Shown in pieces: positions 32,742 through 40,943 of a stretch of 64,000 bases of DNA. Under the pieces are notes generated by a model that saw only the letters and a list, made by a program, of their open reading frames with translations, had not been told where the DNA came from and made no database searches. Positions within the stretch are counted from its first letter, which is position 1, and every line of letters begins with the position of its first letter. The translations under genes and the position numbers were made by a program. The stretch is from Paenibacillus sp. LS1 (lineage in GTDB: Bacteria > Bacillota > Bacilli > Paenibacillales > Paenibacillaceae): the NCBI RefSeq assembly GCF_026013365.1, contig NZ_JAPDOE010000001.1, forward strand, positions 744,001 to 808,000, read 5' to 3'.

Positions 32742-34054
32742 TCTTTGCTCTGCATCGCCGCATGACGAATCGCATCCAGATCAACATTCAACAGCTTACC
32801 CTCTCGCTTCACGAGTCTGCCTGCCACAAATACCGTATCGACGTTGGACGGATTGGCAAATTGAACGACAGCACCAATCGGATCATGGACAGGGAACAGA
32901 TTCAGATCGGTGGTACGAATCATGATCAGATCCGCTTCCTTTCCTGGGGTCAGCGTTCCTACCTTCTGCTCCAAACCCAATGCTTGGGCACCAGCTGAAG
33001 TTGCAAATCTCAGTACTTGGCTGGACTGCAAGTTCAACTCACCAGGCATCTCACCCTGCTGCAGAAGTTGTTCATTCGCTCTGGATCGTTCAGCCTGAAG
33101 TGCAAACTTCATCTGGGAAAACATGTCCCCGCCTGTGGACGTCACAACATCTACGCCAAGTGTAGGGGTCCCTCCGTGTTCAAGAAAATAGCCGGTGGCC
33201 GGATATCCATGACCCATCATCATTTCAACCTCAGGTGTAACCGACAAGGACGCGCCGCTATCCGCCAGCATTTTGTATTCATCCATGCCCATGGTGTTAC
33301 CGTGAACAATATTCACTCGTGGACTTAACAACCCCGCTTCATACAAGTGACTAATAGAACGATCTACAGCTCCCCAACTGCCAAATCCGGCATGCATGGA
33401 ACAGATGGCATCCAGCTCTTTGGCTAGCTCGATCTCCTTCACGGTTGTATCCCAATGACTGAACTCCGGACCACGAATGGCCAGCCCATAAGTAAGCAAT
33501 TGATCCTGTGATGAAAAATACTTCTCTTTGACTCTTCTCACATCATTCGAATACGTGAGCACACTATCGCGATTCCAGTAGTTCGTCTCACCAGGCACTC
33601 CATGAGCAAATACCGCCCGAATCCCAGCATCCTGAAGTCCACGAATCAGTTCATCCGTGTGCTCAGAAGAATATGGCATGCTCCAATCCAACACAGTCGT
33701 CACTCCTGCATTAAGCGCTTCCAAAGAACCGAGCAGGTTGGCAATATAACTATCTTGTGGACGGAGCTTACTCCCCATCGCACCGTAATAGAGATTTTGC
33801 AAATAGACTGGCAAGGACCAGTTGGTTCCCGCTGTTTTGACCAGTGATTCCCACACATGCCGATGCGTGTCCACCAGCCCAGGCATAATAATCATAGATG
33901 AAGCATCAATGACTTCCACATCCGGAATATCCAGGTCGGGCTGGATCGCCGTGATCAGCGAATCTTGGATCAGAACGTCCGCCCTATTAAACTGTCCAAC
34001 TCGAGCATCCATCGATAACACACAGCCATTTTTCAACAGATAACTTGTCCGCAC
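32687..34054 (-). CDS. Amidohydrolase of the cytosine/8-oxoguanine deaminase group
   Basis: A 455-residue metal-dependent hydrolase of the TrzA/AtzA/guanine-deaminase superfamily. Metal and catalytic motifs: PGLVDTHRHVWE (His-x-His), CSMHAGF, IVHGN, and Asp in TLGVDVVTSTGGDMF, with the C-terminal GTLTPGKEADLIMI and VFVAGRLVKREG of the family fold. Likely a deaminase or dechlorinase of a purine, pyrimidine or triazine-like ring. The GTG at 34054 is preferred because GGGAG lies nine bases before it; the ATG at 34063 directly abuts that site. A CGNR regulator lies upstream on the same strand. Confidence 0.88.
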   Translation of the reverse strand: MRTSYLLKNGCVLSMDARVGQFNRADVLIQDSLITAIQPDLDIPDVEVIDASSMIIMPGLVDTHRHVWESLVKTAGTNWSLPVYLQNLYYGAMGSKLRPQDSYIANLLGSLEALNAGVTTVLDWSMPYSSEHTDELIRGLQDAGIRAVFAHGVPGETNYWNRDSVLTYSNDVRRVKEKYFSSQDQLLTYGLAIRGPEFSHWDTTVKEIELAKELDAICSMHAGFGSWGAVDRSISHLYEAGLLSPRVNIVHGNTMGMDEYKMLADSGASLSVTPEVEMMMGHGYPATGYFLEHGGTPTLGVDVVTSTGGDMFSQMKFALQAERSRANEQLLQQGEMPGELNLQSSQVLRFATSAGAQALGLEQKVGTLTPGKEADLIMIRTTDLNLFPVHDPIGAVVQFANPSNVDTVFVAGRLVKREGKLLNVDLDAIRHAAMQSKDYLLSQYRMSDAERIAFS

Positions 34055-34149
34055 AAGAAACATCTCCCATCTAATTTGTTTTGAAAGACGATCACATCCT
34101 GCTTACGAATCCGTACTGCTTTTGACTATTTTTTCGCTAGTATATATAC

Positions 34150-34178
34150 ATTATATAGTTATTGTTAGTATTTATCAA
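34150..34178 (-). promoter_or_regulatory. Sigma-A promoter of the amidohydrolase gene
   Basis: Minus-strand TTGATA (34173-34178), 17 bases, TATAAT (34150-34155). It overlaps the 3' end of the CGNR gene, so the amidohydrolase has its own promoter. Confidence 0.65.
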
Positions 34179-34726
34179 TTTTGGGATTTACGTTTCGCCC
34201 GAAATCTTCTGACCTTCATCAGATTGCCACACATTTTATCATCACAGTACTTCTGTGTTCTGCTTCGGGTATCATCATAGAACATCCAGCGACAATCCGA
34301 ATTATCACAGATCCGAATCCTGCCGCCTTCTCCCTTTACCAAAGTCATGGCAAAGTCAGCAGCTACCTCAGCCATAACCTGATGCCAATGAGCTTCTACG
34401 GCAACCAATTGGAGCTTCAGTTCCTGTTCAATGGTAGTCAACTTTCTTCTCACATGCCCTGTTTCCATAATGGAGTTCAACCATTGTTTTTCTATATCCG
34501 TTAATGATGCTCCAGAAGACAAGCGGGCTCCCAGAGCTATCAATTCATTCCTGAAATTCCTCATCGACAACTCATCTTCTGGGGACGCAGGGACAGAAGC
34601 GTTAAGTTGCCATCGTTCTAGAAAATCTTGCTGCCAGTTCGCCTTCCCAAGTCTGTCCTCCGATCGATCTCCCCCACGCCAGTCGTGATAATCGCTGTTT
34701 ACAAAATCGGTCCATAACCTGTCCAT
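34175..34726 (-). CDS. CGNR zinc-finger transcriptional regulator (ABATE domain)
   Basis: A 183-residue protein. The N-terminal ABATE-like domain begins WTDFVNSDYHDWRG, and the C-terminal CGNR finger reads IRICDNSDCRWMFYDDTRS, then YCDDKMCGNLMKVRRFRAKRK, with four Cys for Zn and the diagnostic CGN-R. Such proteins are DNA-binding regulators that sense small ligands through the N-terminal domain. It is divergent from a DinB-family gene and upstream of an amidohydrolase; repeated GTAACC/GGTTAC motifs between it and dinB may be its operators. Confidence 0.92.
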   Translation of the reverse strand: MDRLWTDFVNSDYHDWRGGDRSEDRLGKANWQQDFLERWQLNASVPASPEDELSMRNFRNELIALGARLSSGASLTDIEKQWLNSIMETGHVRRKLTTIEQELKLQLVAVEAHWHQVMAEVAADFAMTLVKGEGGRIRICDNSDCRWMFYDDTRSRTQKYCDDKMCGNLMKVRRFRAKRKSQN

Positions 34727-34764
34727 ATATACCTCCGTTCATGTAACCATCTAATTAAATAAAG

Positions 34765-34808
34765 AAGGTTACAACTCATCTTTGATGTGTTATATTAAGT
34801 GTAACCTT
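34765..34808. promoter_or_regulatory. Inverted repeat in the divergent CGNR/DinB control region
   Basis: AAGGTTACA (34765-34773) and TGTAACCTT (34800-34808) form an exact inverted repeat, 26 bases apart. A further GTAACC lies at 34743 and GTTACACC near 34827. Likely operator for the CGNR regulator. Confidence 0.45.
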
Positions 34809-34862
34809 ATTAAGATGTTTTAGCTAGTTACACCACAATAGCACTCAAGGAGGAATACATGA

Positions 34863-35363
34863 ATGACGAAGACAACAGCACTAGATGTGTTACTTATTCA
34901 AAAAGATGATACCTGGGATCAATGCAACTGGATTGTACCTTTGTCGAAATCCTTGGAGGGTCTTACAGCAGAACAAGCAGCTTGGGTTCCATCCTCAGGG
35001 GGATTAAGCATCTGGCAGTTGGTTAACCATATGTATTATTACAACCATCGCTTGTTATGTCGCATGCAAGGTAAGGAGCCTACCCTTCCTGCTGTCGACT
35101 CCAATGAGTACACGTTTGGGAATTCCGGAGATGCAACGGACGCAGCCGGTTGGAATACACTGCTACAGGGTACAACTCGATTAGCCCAACAATTACGTGA
35201 CCAATTGGCTGCACTACAGGATTCAGATCTTGAAGCAGCTTATATGGATTCCGAGGAGAAATGGGCACACGAACTAGCTCGCTGGGTACTCCATGATGCG
35301 TATCACGCAGGTCAGATCGTGCTTCTTCGCAGACAGCAAGGAAGCTGGAATATCGTTTATTAA
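34863..35363 (+). CDS. DinB/YfiT-like metal-binding four-helix protein
   Basis: A 166-residue protein of the DinB_2 superfamily. The three metal-ligand His positions are seen in IWQLVNHMYYYNHRLL and WVLHDAYHAGQIVLLR. The family includes thiol (bacillithiol or mycothiol) S-transferases and other metal-dependent enzymes. The Paenibacillus role is not known. ATG 34863 follows AAGGAGG by nine bases. It is divergent from the CGNR regulator. The following FMN riboswitch begins 87 bases downstream. Confidence 0.88.
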   Translation: MTKTTALDVLLIQKDDTWDQCNWIVPLSKSLEGLTAEQAAWVPSSGGLSIWQLVNHMYYYNHRLLCRMQGKEPTLPAVDSNEYTFGNSGDATDAAGWNTLLQGTTRLAQQLRDQLAALQDSDLEAAYMDSEEKWAHELARWVLHDAYHAGQIVLLRRQQGSWNIVY

Positions 35364-35414
35364 AAAAAATGCTTGAACTGCTAGCGCTTACAGGAATAAG
35401 ATGAACTTATTAAT

Positions 35415-35443
35415 GTTACAGCTTGTTCGACACACTATATAAT
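35415..35443 (+). promoter_or_regulatory. Candidate promoter of the FMN riboswitch transcript
   Basis: GTTACA (35415-35420), 17 bases, TATAAT (35438-35443). Transcription would begin at the first base of the riboswitch. The -35 is weak. Confidence 0.5.
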
Positions 35444-35450
35444 TGAATAG

Positions 35451-35598
35451 GATCTTCGGGGTAGGGTGCAATTCCCGACCGGCGGTGATGTTCTTCGGAA
35501 CCAGCCCGCGACTCGCTATTTGTTCTTAACGAAGGATATTTAGCGACTGACTTGGTGTGAATCCAAGGCCGACGGTACAGTCCGGATGAGAGAAGATC
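35451..35598 (+). promoter_or_regulatory. FMN riboswitch (RFN element)
   Basis: All conserved RFN segments are present in order: GATCTTCGGGG-AGGGTG-AATTCCCGACCGGCGGTGAT, then AGCCCGCGA, GACTTGGTGTGAATCCAAGGCCGACGGTACAGTCCGGATG and the closing AGAGAAGATC, which pairs with GATCTTC. In Bacillales this represses riboflavin synthesis or uptake genes when FMN is abundant, by premature termination. A terminator hairpin follows at 35655. Confidence 0.97.
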
Positions 35599-35654
35599 AG
35601 CACATTGACATGCCGTTTACGGGAAGGCCTCTTTCCTGACGCATGTCCTTGGAT

Positions 35655-35696
35655 GAGCCCCGGTTTATTTGGTATATACCAAAACGGGGGCTTTTG
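35655..35696 (+). terminator. Expression-platform terminator of the FMN riboswitch
   Basis: GAGCCCC pairs with GGGGGCTTTT around an extended TTTGGT/ACCAAA stem and a T run. It lies between the aptamer and the start codon of the transporter gene, so it fits transcription attenuation. Confidence 0.8.
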
Positions 35697-35745
35697 TCGA
35701 TTTTGCCAACTGAAGATTCCGTGTTCTGACGAAGGAGTCCTGAAT

Positions 35746-36726
35746 ATGGAAAAGACATCATCTGCATCAACCGTTTACCGCAAAGAACGAAGTAATACCG
35801 GATTTTGGCTGGTTGTTCTCGGCGCCGCCCTATGGGGTGTCGACCCACTCTTCCGCATCATTTTGTTAAATACGATGACATCCACTCAGATTGTACTGGT
35901 GGAACATATCATCGTAAGCCTTATTGCCATTCCCGTGTTGTGGAAATTCCGGGCTGACCTGAAAAATCTGCGTGCACGCCACTGGATTGCCGTGATCTTT
36001 ATTTCATGGGGAGGATCGGCACTGGCAACGGTATTGTTCACCATGGCACTTACACATAATGATCCCAACACCGTCTTGTTACTACAAAAAATGCAGCCGC
36101 TCTTCGCCATCGTACTGGCTAAGCTGTTATTGAAAGAAACGTTGCCACGTCGCTTCGGCGGACTATTCTTCATTGCATTATTAGGTACTTATCTCCTTAC
36201 ATTTGGTTTCACATTGCCACTGGGTAACTGGGACAACTGGATCCATGCTGGCAGCTTGTTATCCCTCGGGGCTGCTGCCTTATGGGGAGGTTCAACCGTT
36301 ATGGGACGATTGATGCTGGGGCAGGCGCGTTACGAAACTGTCACCTCCCTTCGCTTCGTCGTTGCTCTCCCGCTCCTGATCTTTATGACGTGGAACGAAG
36401 GTGCCGCATGGACGTTTCCGTCCGGAACGGGTGAACAGACTGCTGTCATCCTCAACATTCTTGGTCAGGCATTGTTACCAGGTTTGCTCAGTCTTCTGTT
36501 GTACTACAAAGGTCTTTCGTCAACCAAAGCATCTGTCGCAACTCTCGCGGAACTTAGCTTCCCGATGGCGGGTGTGTTGGTAAACTGGATTGCTTTCCGT
36601 ACATTGATTACCTGGGAGCAGTTGCTTGGTTTTATCCTGATCTGGGTGGCCCTCTTCGCCATCTCCAAACAGCAGGAACGCTCATCGACTACGGCCGATG
36701 CAGCACCAAAGCTTCGTACAGAGTAA
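35746..36726 (+). CDS. EamA-family (DMT) transporter under FMN control, putative flavin transporter
   Basis: A 326-residue inner-membrane protein with ten hydrophobic helices and two EamA repeats (GFWLVVLGAALWGVDPLFR and LLSLGAAALWGGSTVMGR). ATG 35746 follows GAAGGAG by eight bases. Regulation by an RFN element argues that the substrate is a flavin: other EamA-family flavin carriers (RibN in proteobacteria, ImpX in fusobacteria) are also found behind FMN riboswitches. No riboflavin synthesis gene lies nearby. Family call is strong; the flavin substrate is inferred from the riboswitch. Confidence 0.9.
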   Translation: MEKTSSASTVYRKERSNTGFWLVVLGAALWGVDPLFRIILLNTMTSTQIVLVEHIIVSLIAIPVLWKFRADLKNLRARHWIAVIFISWGGSALATVLFTMALTHNDPNTVLLLQKMQPLFAIVLAKLLLKETLPRRFGGLFFIALLGTYLLTFGFTLPLGNWDNWIHAGSLLSLGAAALWGGSTVMGRLMLGQARYETVTSLRFVVALPLLIFMTWNEGAAWTFPSGTGEQTAVILNILGQALLPGLLSLLLYYKGLSSTKASVATLAELSFPMAGVLVNWIAFRTLITWEQLLGFILIWVALFAISKQQERSSTTADAAPKLRTE

Positions 36727-36769
36727 GCGGATATATCCGAGAATCAGATATAAACCAATAATCAAATAT

Positions 36770-36820
36770 AAAATAAAACCATTGCACATCGCATTAGATG
36801 AGCAGTGGTTTTATTTTATT
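36770..36820 (+). terminator. Terminator of the EamA gene
   Basis: AAAATAAAACCATTGC pairs with GCAGTGGTTTTATTTT (one G-U) with a further CATC/GATG inner stem, ending in a T-rich run. The rest of the 315-base gap 36727-37041 shows only the amidase leader. Confidence 0.8.
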
Positions 36821-37041
36821 TCCCTCGATATTAATCGATCATTTTCTCAATTCGCATTATGAGCTATTCGCCCTGTGCCTTATTTCAATACCTGAAACCC
36901 TCCGCTCTTCTCCCTCCTCTCATACCGAATATCCACTTCATCGCACTACATCCCTTCTATGTTTTGTCTTTTATCTAATCCGGTGGTACGATGACATATG
37001 GAATAAACAGATGAATTACATTCAGAGAGGAACGATCAATA

Positions 37042-38538
37042 ATGTCTTCATTCTCATATACCTCCTACGATGCCGTAGGTTTGGCTGAACTGATCCGATC
37101 CCGGGAAGTATCCCCGGTTGAAATGCTGGAAGCGGCGTTTGCACGCCTGGAAGAAGTAAATCCGCAGCTTAATGCGGTCATTCGTACATATGAAACCCGT
37201 TCACGGGAGGAAGCTGGCTTGGTTCGCCCTGGAGAACAACCTTTTGCGGGTGTGCCCCTGCTTCTGAAAGATATTTCTCAATCCTTGGAAGGTGAATTTC
37301 TGACCTCAGGCTCACGTTTGTTCAGCGAGCATCGCGCATTACGCAATTCCAATTTTGTCACTCGACTGCGTGATGCAGGTTTTATCATCATAGGACATAC
37401 CAATACGCCTGAATTTGGTTTGAAAAATATTACTGAGCCCCGTCTTCATGGTGCAACTCGCAATCCATGGAATATCAATCACTCCCCCGGCGGTTCAAGT
37501 GGCGGTTCCGCCGCCGCTGTAGCTTCCGGTATTGTTCCTCTGGCCGGAGCCAGTGACGGAGGCGGCTCAATCCGTATCCCGGCTTCTTTTAGCGGATTGT
37601 TTGGATTAAAACCAACCCGAGGACGGACACCTGTAGGACCGGGAGTTGGTCGCCAATGGCAAGGCGCGTCGATTGATTTTGCACTATCCCGCTCGGTTCG
37701 GGACAGTGCTGCATTGCTCGATACTTTGCAAATCATTCAGCCTGAAGCTGCGTTCCATGCTCCACTCTTTCCAGGTAGTTACTTAGCAGATATGAGCTAT
37801 CCACATCAACGAAAATTGAAAATCGCGTATACAACAGATTCGCCTGTGGGCACACCTGTCAGCGTAGAAGCCAAAGAATCGGTAATCAAGCTCGTTCGCT
37901 GGTTGGAGAAACAAGGTCATCATGTTGAAGAAAAACTTAGTCCTGTGAACGGAGTCCGGTTGATGGAGAACTACTACATGATGAACAGCGGTGAGATGGC
38001 CGCGATGATCTCCTCTATGGAACGCTCCATGGGCCGGGCTCTGACCTCCGAGGATATGGAGATTGAATCCTGGGTTCTCGCTGAAGCTGGCAAAAAGGTG
38101 TCCGCTGCGGAATTTGTACATAGTCTGGCTGAATGGGATGTAGCTGCTGCTCAGATGTCCAATTTGTTTGAGCGCTACGACTTTTACGTTACACCCGTTA
38201 ATGCTTTTTCTGCACCCAAGATTGGAGAATTAACACCTCATGATGAACAGATTCGTAATCTCATGCGGATTAGTGAATTGGACAAGACCCAACAGCAGCA
38301 ACTCATCTATGAGATGTTTGAGCCAAGTCTTACGTATACTCCGTTCACCCAGCTCGCGAATCTGACAGGCCAGCCTGCGATAAGTGTACCTCTGCATATG
38401 ACACCAGAAGGTTTGCCAATGGGCGTTCAAGTGATGGCAACCAAGGGACGCGAAGATTGGTTATTACATCTGGCGGCACAGCTGGAACAATCAGACCTCT
38501 GGGTCGGGATGAAAGGGAACCCACTGTTTCCAGCTTAG
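37042..38538 (+). CDS. Amidase signature (AS) family amidase
   Basis: A 498-residue Ser-cisSer-Lys amidase. The catalytic Lys is in [10 protein letters not shown], the Gly/Ser-rich signature is [38 protein letters not shown], which carries the cis-Ser and the nucleophile Ser, followed by [16 protein letters not shown] 37042 follows AGAGAGGAACG. Relatives include acylamidases, GatA and allophanate-hydrolase domains. With the next three genes on the same strand (DUF1989, LysE, YqcI/YcgG) it could take part in breakdown of an amide- or urea-like nitrogen compound; the substrate is not known. Confidence 0.93.
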   Translation: MSSFSYTSYDAVGLAELIRSREVSPVEMLEAAFARLEEVNPQLNAVIRTYETRSREEAGLVRPGEQPFAGVPLLLKDISQSLEGEFLTSGSRLFSEHRALRNSNFVTRLRDAGFIIIGHTNTPEFGLKNITEPRLHGATRNPWNINHSPGGSSGGSAAAVASGIVPLAGASDGGGSIRIPASFSGLFGLKPTRGRTPVGPGVGRQWQGASIDFALSRSVRDSAALLDTLQIIQPEAAFHAPLFPGSYLADMSYPHQRKLKIAYTTDSPVGTPVSVEAKESVIKLVRWLEKQGHHVEEKLSPVNGVRLMENYYMMNSGEMAAMISSMERSMGRALTSEDMEIESWVLAEAGKKVSAAEFVHSLAEWDVAAAQMSNLFERYDFYVTPVNAFSAPKIGELTPHDEQIRNLMRISELDKTQQQQLIYEMFEPSLTYTPFTQLANLTGQPAISVPLHMTPEGLPMGVQVMATKGREDWLLHLAAQLEQSDLWVGMKGNPLFPA

Positions 38539-38668
38539 AACGTTCAGCGTGTATCTATCCTTACCATTAATCTTTACCCACCTGAGTATAATGTGTTGCC
38601 AAAATAGTGCATGAAAGCTTCGTCTGCTCCGCATACTGAAAACAAAAAATAGCGGAGGAATATGACGA

Positions 38669-39277
38669 ATGAATACCAAACAGCCTCATAAGCAGTCTTT
38701 TCGTATCCCTGCCAAAACGGGATATGCCCTCAAAGTAAGCAAGGGTTCTTTACTACGCATAACAGATCTGGAGGGACAGCAGGTCATTGATTTTGTGGCA
38801 TATGATGCTACGGATGCTAACCATCGCTTGGATCCCGGCGTGACAATGGACGTATTGCGTACTTATCGAATTAAACCAGGACAATTTGTATATTCCAATC
38901 AGTATCAACCTTTATTCAAGATTGTCCGTGACACCGTTGGGGTACATGATTTCTTCAACTCTGCTTGTCGTCCAGAGATGTATGAGGTGTTATACGACAA
39001 AAAGGATCACGCCAGTTGTTATCACAATCTGAACACGGCACTAGAACCCTTTGGAATCTTACCGCCGGATCAACACTATCCATTTAACCTGTTTATGAAG
39101 TCCGTTGTAGACAGTGAAGGCAAGATTGATGTTGTAGCTCCCGACTCTCGTGCAGGTGATTATATCGAGATGGAGGCATTAATGGATCTCACAATTGGGC
39201 TCTCCGCTTGTCCTTGTGAAGAAAGCTCATGCAACGGATACAACTGCACCCCAATTCAATTGGATGTGGAACTTTAA
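38669..39277 (+). CDS. DUF1989 / urea carboxylase-associated family protein
   Basis: A 202-residue protein with the DUF1989 signature: QQVIDFVAYDATDANHRLDPGVTMD, KPGQFVYSNQ, VHDFFNSACRPEMYE, and the C-terminal Cys-rich LSACPCEESSCNGYNCTPI. Paired DUF1989 proteins (CgdA/CgdB) form carboxyguanidine deiminase in guanidine-degrading bacteria, but a single copy, as here, has no settled function. ATG 38669 follows GGAGGAATATGACGA. No urea carboxylase is present in the window. Confidence 0.9.
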   Translation: MNTKQPHKQSFRIPAKTGYALKVSKGSLLRITDLEGQQVIDFVAYDATDANHRLDPGVTMDVLRTYRIKPGQFVYSNQYQPLFKIVRDTVGVHDFFNSACRPEMYEVLYDKKDHASCYHNLNTALEPFGILPPDQHYPFNLFMKSVVDSEGKIDVVAPDSRAGDYIEMEALMDLTIGLSACPCEESSCNGYNCTPIQLDVEL

Positions 39278-39410
39278 CAGAATAACAAGGCCTTGACGCA
39301 GTATGAGATAAAAGTAGTTTGTTCTAATTCACTCCTTGCGGGAATACGATGACTTGTACCCATTTTCTGTGACAACTGGTACAATTCATCGAACCCGTTA
39401 AGGAGTGAAC

Positions 39411-40043
39411 GTGTTTATGTCTGTACTGTTCAGTTATATTATTCTGGGAATTTCATTATCCGCTCCAATCGGTCCGATTAACGCCGCTCAACTTGACCGC
39501 GGAGCCAGGCACGGATTCATGCACGCCTGGATTCTAGGACTCGGTGCCATGTTTGCAGACTTGGTGTATATGCTGCTGATTTATTTTGGAGTTGCCCATT
39601 TTTTGGACACGCCGTTCATGCGCTCTTTTCTCTGGTCCTTTGGCAGTTTTATTCTCATTTACACGGGAGTGGAAACGCTCTCGAAGCTGAAACAAGGCAT
39701 TCAAGGTACATCTACTGCGGAGGCGACTGTTCGGAAATCGTTTATATCCGGCTTTTTGATGGCCCTGTCCAATCCACTTAATATTTTATTTTGGCTTGGT
39801 ATCTATGGCTCCATTCTTGCGACAACTGTGAAACATACGGATACCGCTCATTTGCTACTCTACAGTTCAGGCATTTTCATTGGCATCCTGCTGTGGGATG
39901 TCATTATGGCTGGCATGGCCAGCCGATTCCACAAACATAGCAGTGAGAACGTATTGCGCTGGATCTCTATCATTTCGGGAATCTGTTTAATCGGATTCGG
40001 GCTGTATTTTGGTTACGAAGCCGTGCGTTCCATTTTTTTCTGA
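39411..40043 (+). CDS. LysE/RhtB-family exporter
   Basis: A 210-residue membrane protein with six helices. It has the family start FSYIILGISLSAPIGPINAAQLDRGARHG, the LGAMFADLVYMLL helix, and the SFISGFLMALSNPLNILFWLGIYGS motif. Family members export lysine, arginine or other amino acids and cations by proton exchange. GTG 39411 lies five bases after AAGGAG; ATG 39417 is the alternative start. Placed between DUF1989 and YqcI/YcgG genes. Confidence 0.92.
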   Translation: MFMSVLFSYIILGISLSAPIGPINAAQLDRGARHGFMHAWILGLGAMFADLVYMLLIYFGVAHFLDTPFMRSFLWSFGSFILIYTGVETLSKLKQGIQGTSTAEATVRKSFISGFLMALSNPLNILFWLGIYGSILATTVKHTDTAHLLLYSSGIFIGILLWDVIMAGMASRFHKHSSENVLRWISIISGICLIGFGLYFGYEAVRSIFF

Positions 40044-40125
40044 CAACAAAATCAGGCTGGACAGTCACCCAACTTCCTCCACATTAATACTGTAACGGTA
40101 TCATGTGGAATGGAGTTGGGAATCA

Positions 40126-40887
40126 ATGGCGGAGCTGTATAGTGCCGACGAAATAAATAGTTTGCTTGAGCGTCTTCCATCTTGGCAGCAGGACGCTTAT
40201 TCGCAATTTGCCAGTATGATCGCCGATGAAGATAACACGTATCCATGTGTACCTGGACGAATGGGATTTCTATCAGGACATTTGAGGTACGGCTTTACGT
40301 GTGACCCGCGATCTGAACATGCTGCTGAAGATATGGCCGATCTGCTCAGACAGTATGGTCCTCTATCCAGAGACACAGGTCATTACGCTTCCATGGTCGT
40401 AATCTGTGAGACACCAAGCGATCTGAAAGATCACACAACGGTAGAGCAATATCAGACCTTATTCTGGCAAATGCTTAATCGGGTAAGTTCACATGATACC
40501 GAGCCGTGGCCGGAACATATTTCAACCGATCCTCATGATTCATCGTGGGAGTTTTGCTTTGGCGGAGAGCCTTACTTTTGTTTTTGCGCAACTCCCGCAC
40601 ATGAACTCAGAGCTAGTCGGCATTTTCCTTATCTCATGTTTGCTTTTCAACCACGGTGGGTATTCGAATCCATCAATGACAACACCCCGCTTGGCCGCAA
40701 AATGAAAACCTTGATCCGCAAACGTCTCGCTGCCTATGATGCCGTTCCTGCTCACCCTTCACTGATGTGGTATGGTCAGCAAGATAATCTGGAGTGGAAA
40801 CAATATTTCCTACCTGATGATGAGCAGACACCTTCCAAGTGTCCATTCATGCGGATGAAGCAAGCCTTGGGCAAGTTGACGAAATAA
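40126..40887 (+). CDS. YqcI/YcgG-family protein (GntA-like heme hydroxylase group)
   Basis: A 253-residue protein. Signatures: TYPCVPGRMGF, WEFCFGGEPYFCFCATPAHELR, SRHFPYLMFAFQPRWVFE and the C-terminal TPSKCPFM, which carries the CPF motif. As I recall, this family includes the heme-dependent N-hydroxylase GntA of guanitoxin biosynthesis, which acts on a cyclic guanidine. ATG 40126 is the best start with GGAG ten bases upstream; GTG 40105 lacks a ribosome site. A guanidine link is supported only by the neighbouring DUF1989, LysE and amidase genes. Confidence 0.88.
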   Translation: MAELYSADEINSLLERLPSWQQDAYSQFASMIADEDNTYPCVPGRMGFLSGHLRYGFTCDPRSEHAAEDMADLLRQYGPLSRDTGHYASMVVICETPSDLKDHTTVEQYQTLFWQMLNRVSSHDTEPWPEHISTDPHDSSWEFCFGGEPYFCFCATPAHELRASRHFPYLMFAFQPRWVFESINDNTPLGRKMKTLIRKRLAAYDAVPAHPSLMWYGQQDNLEWKQYFLPDDEQTPSKCPFMRMKQALGKLTK

Positions 40888-40943
40888 TCTCAAATCACTT
40901 ATTACTTACTCTTATTACGTTGGGTAACCTCCACGAAAGTTGC

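Noticed and set aside
36798..37088. Plus-strand open frame before the amidase
   Set aside because: It overlaps the amidase start in another frame and lacks a ribosome site.
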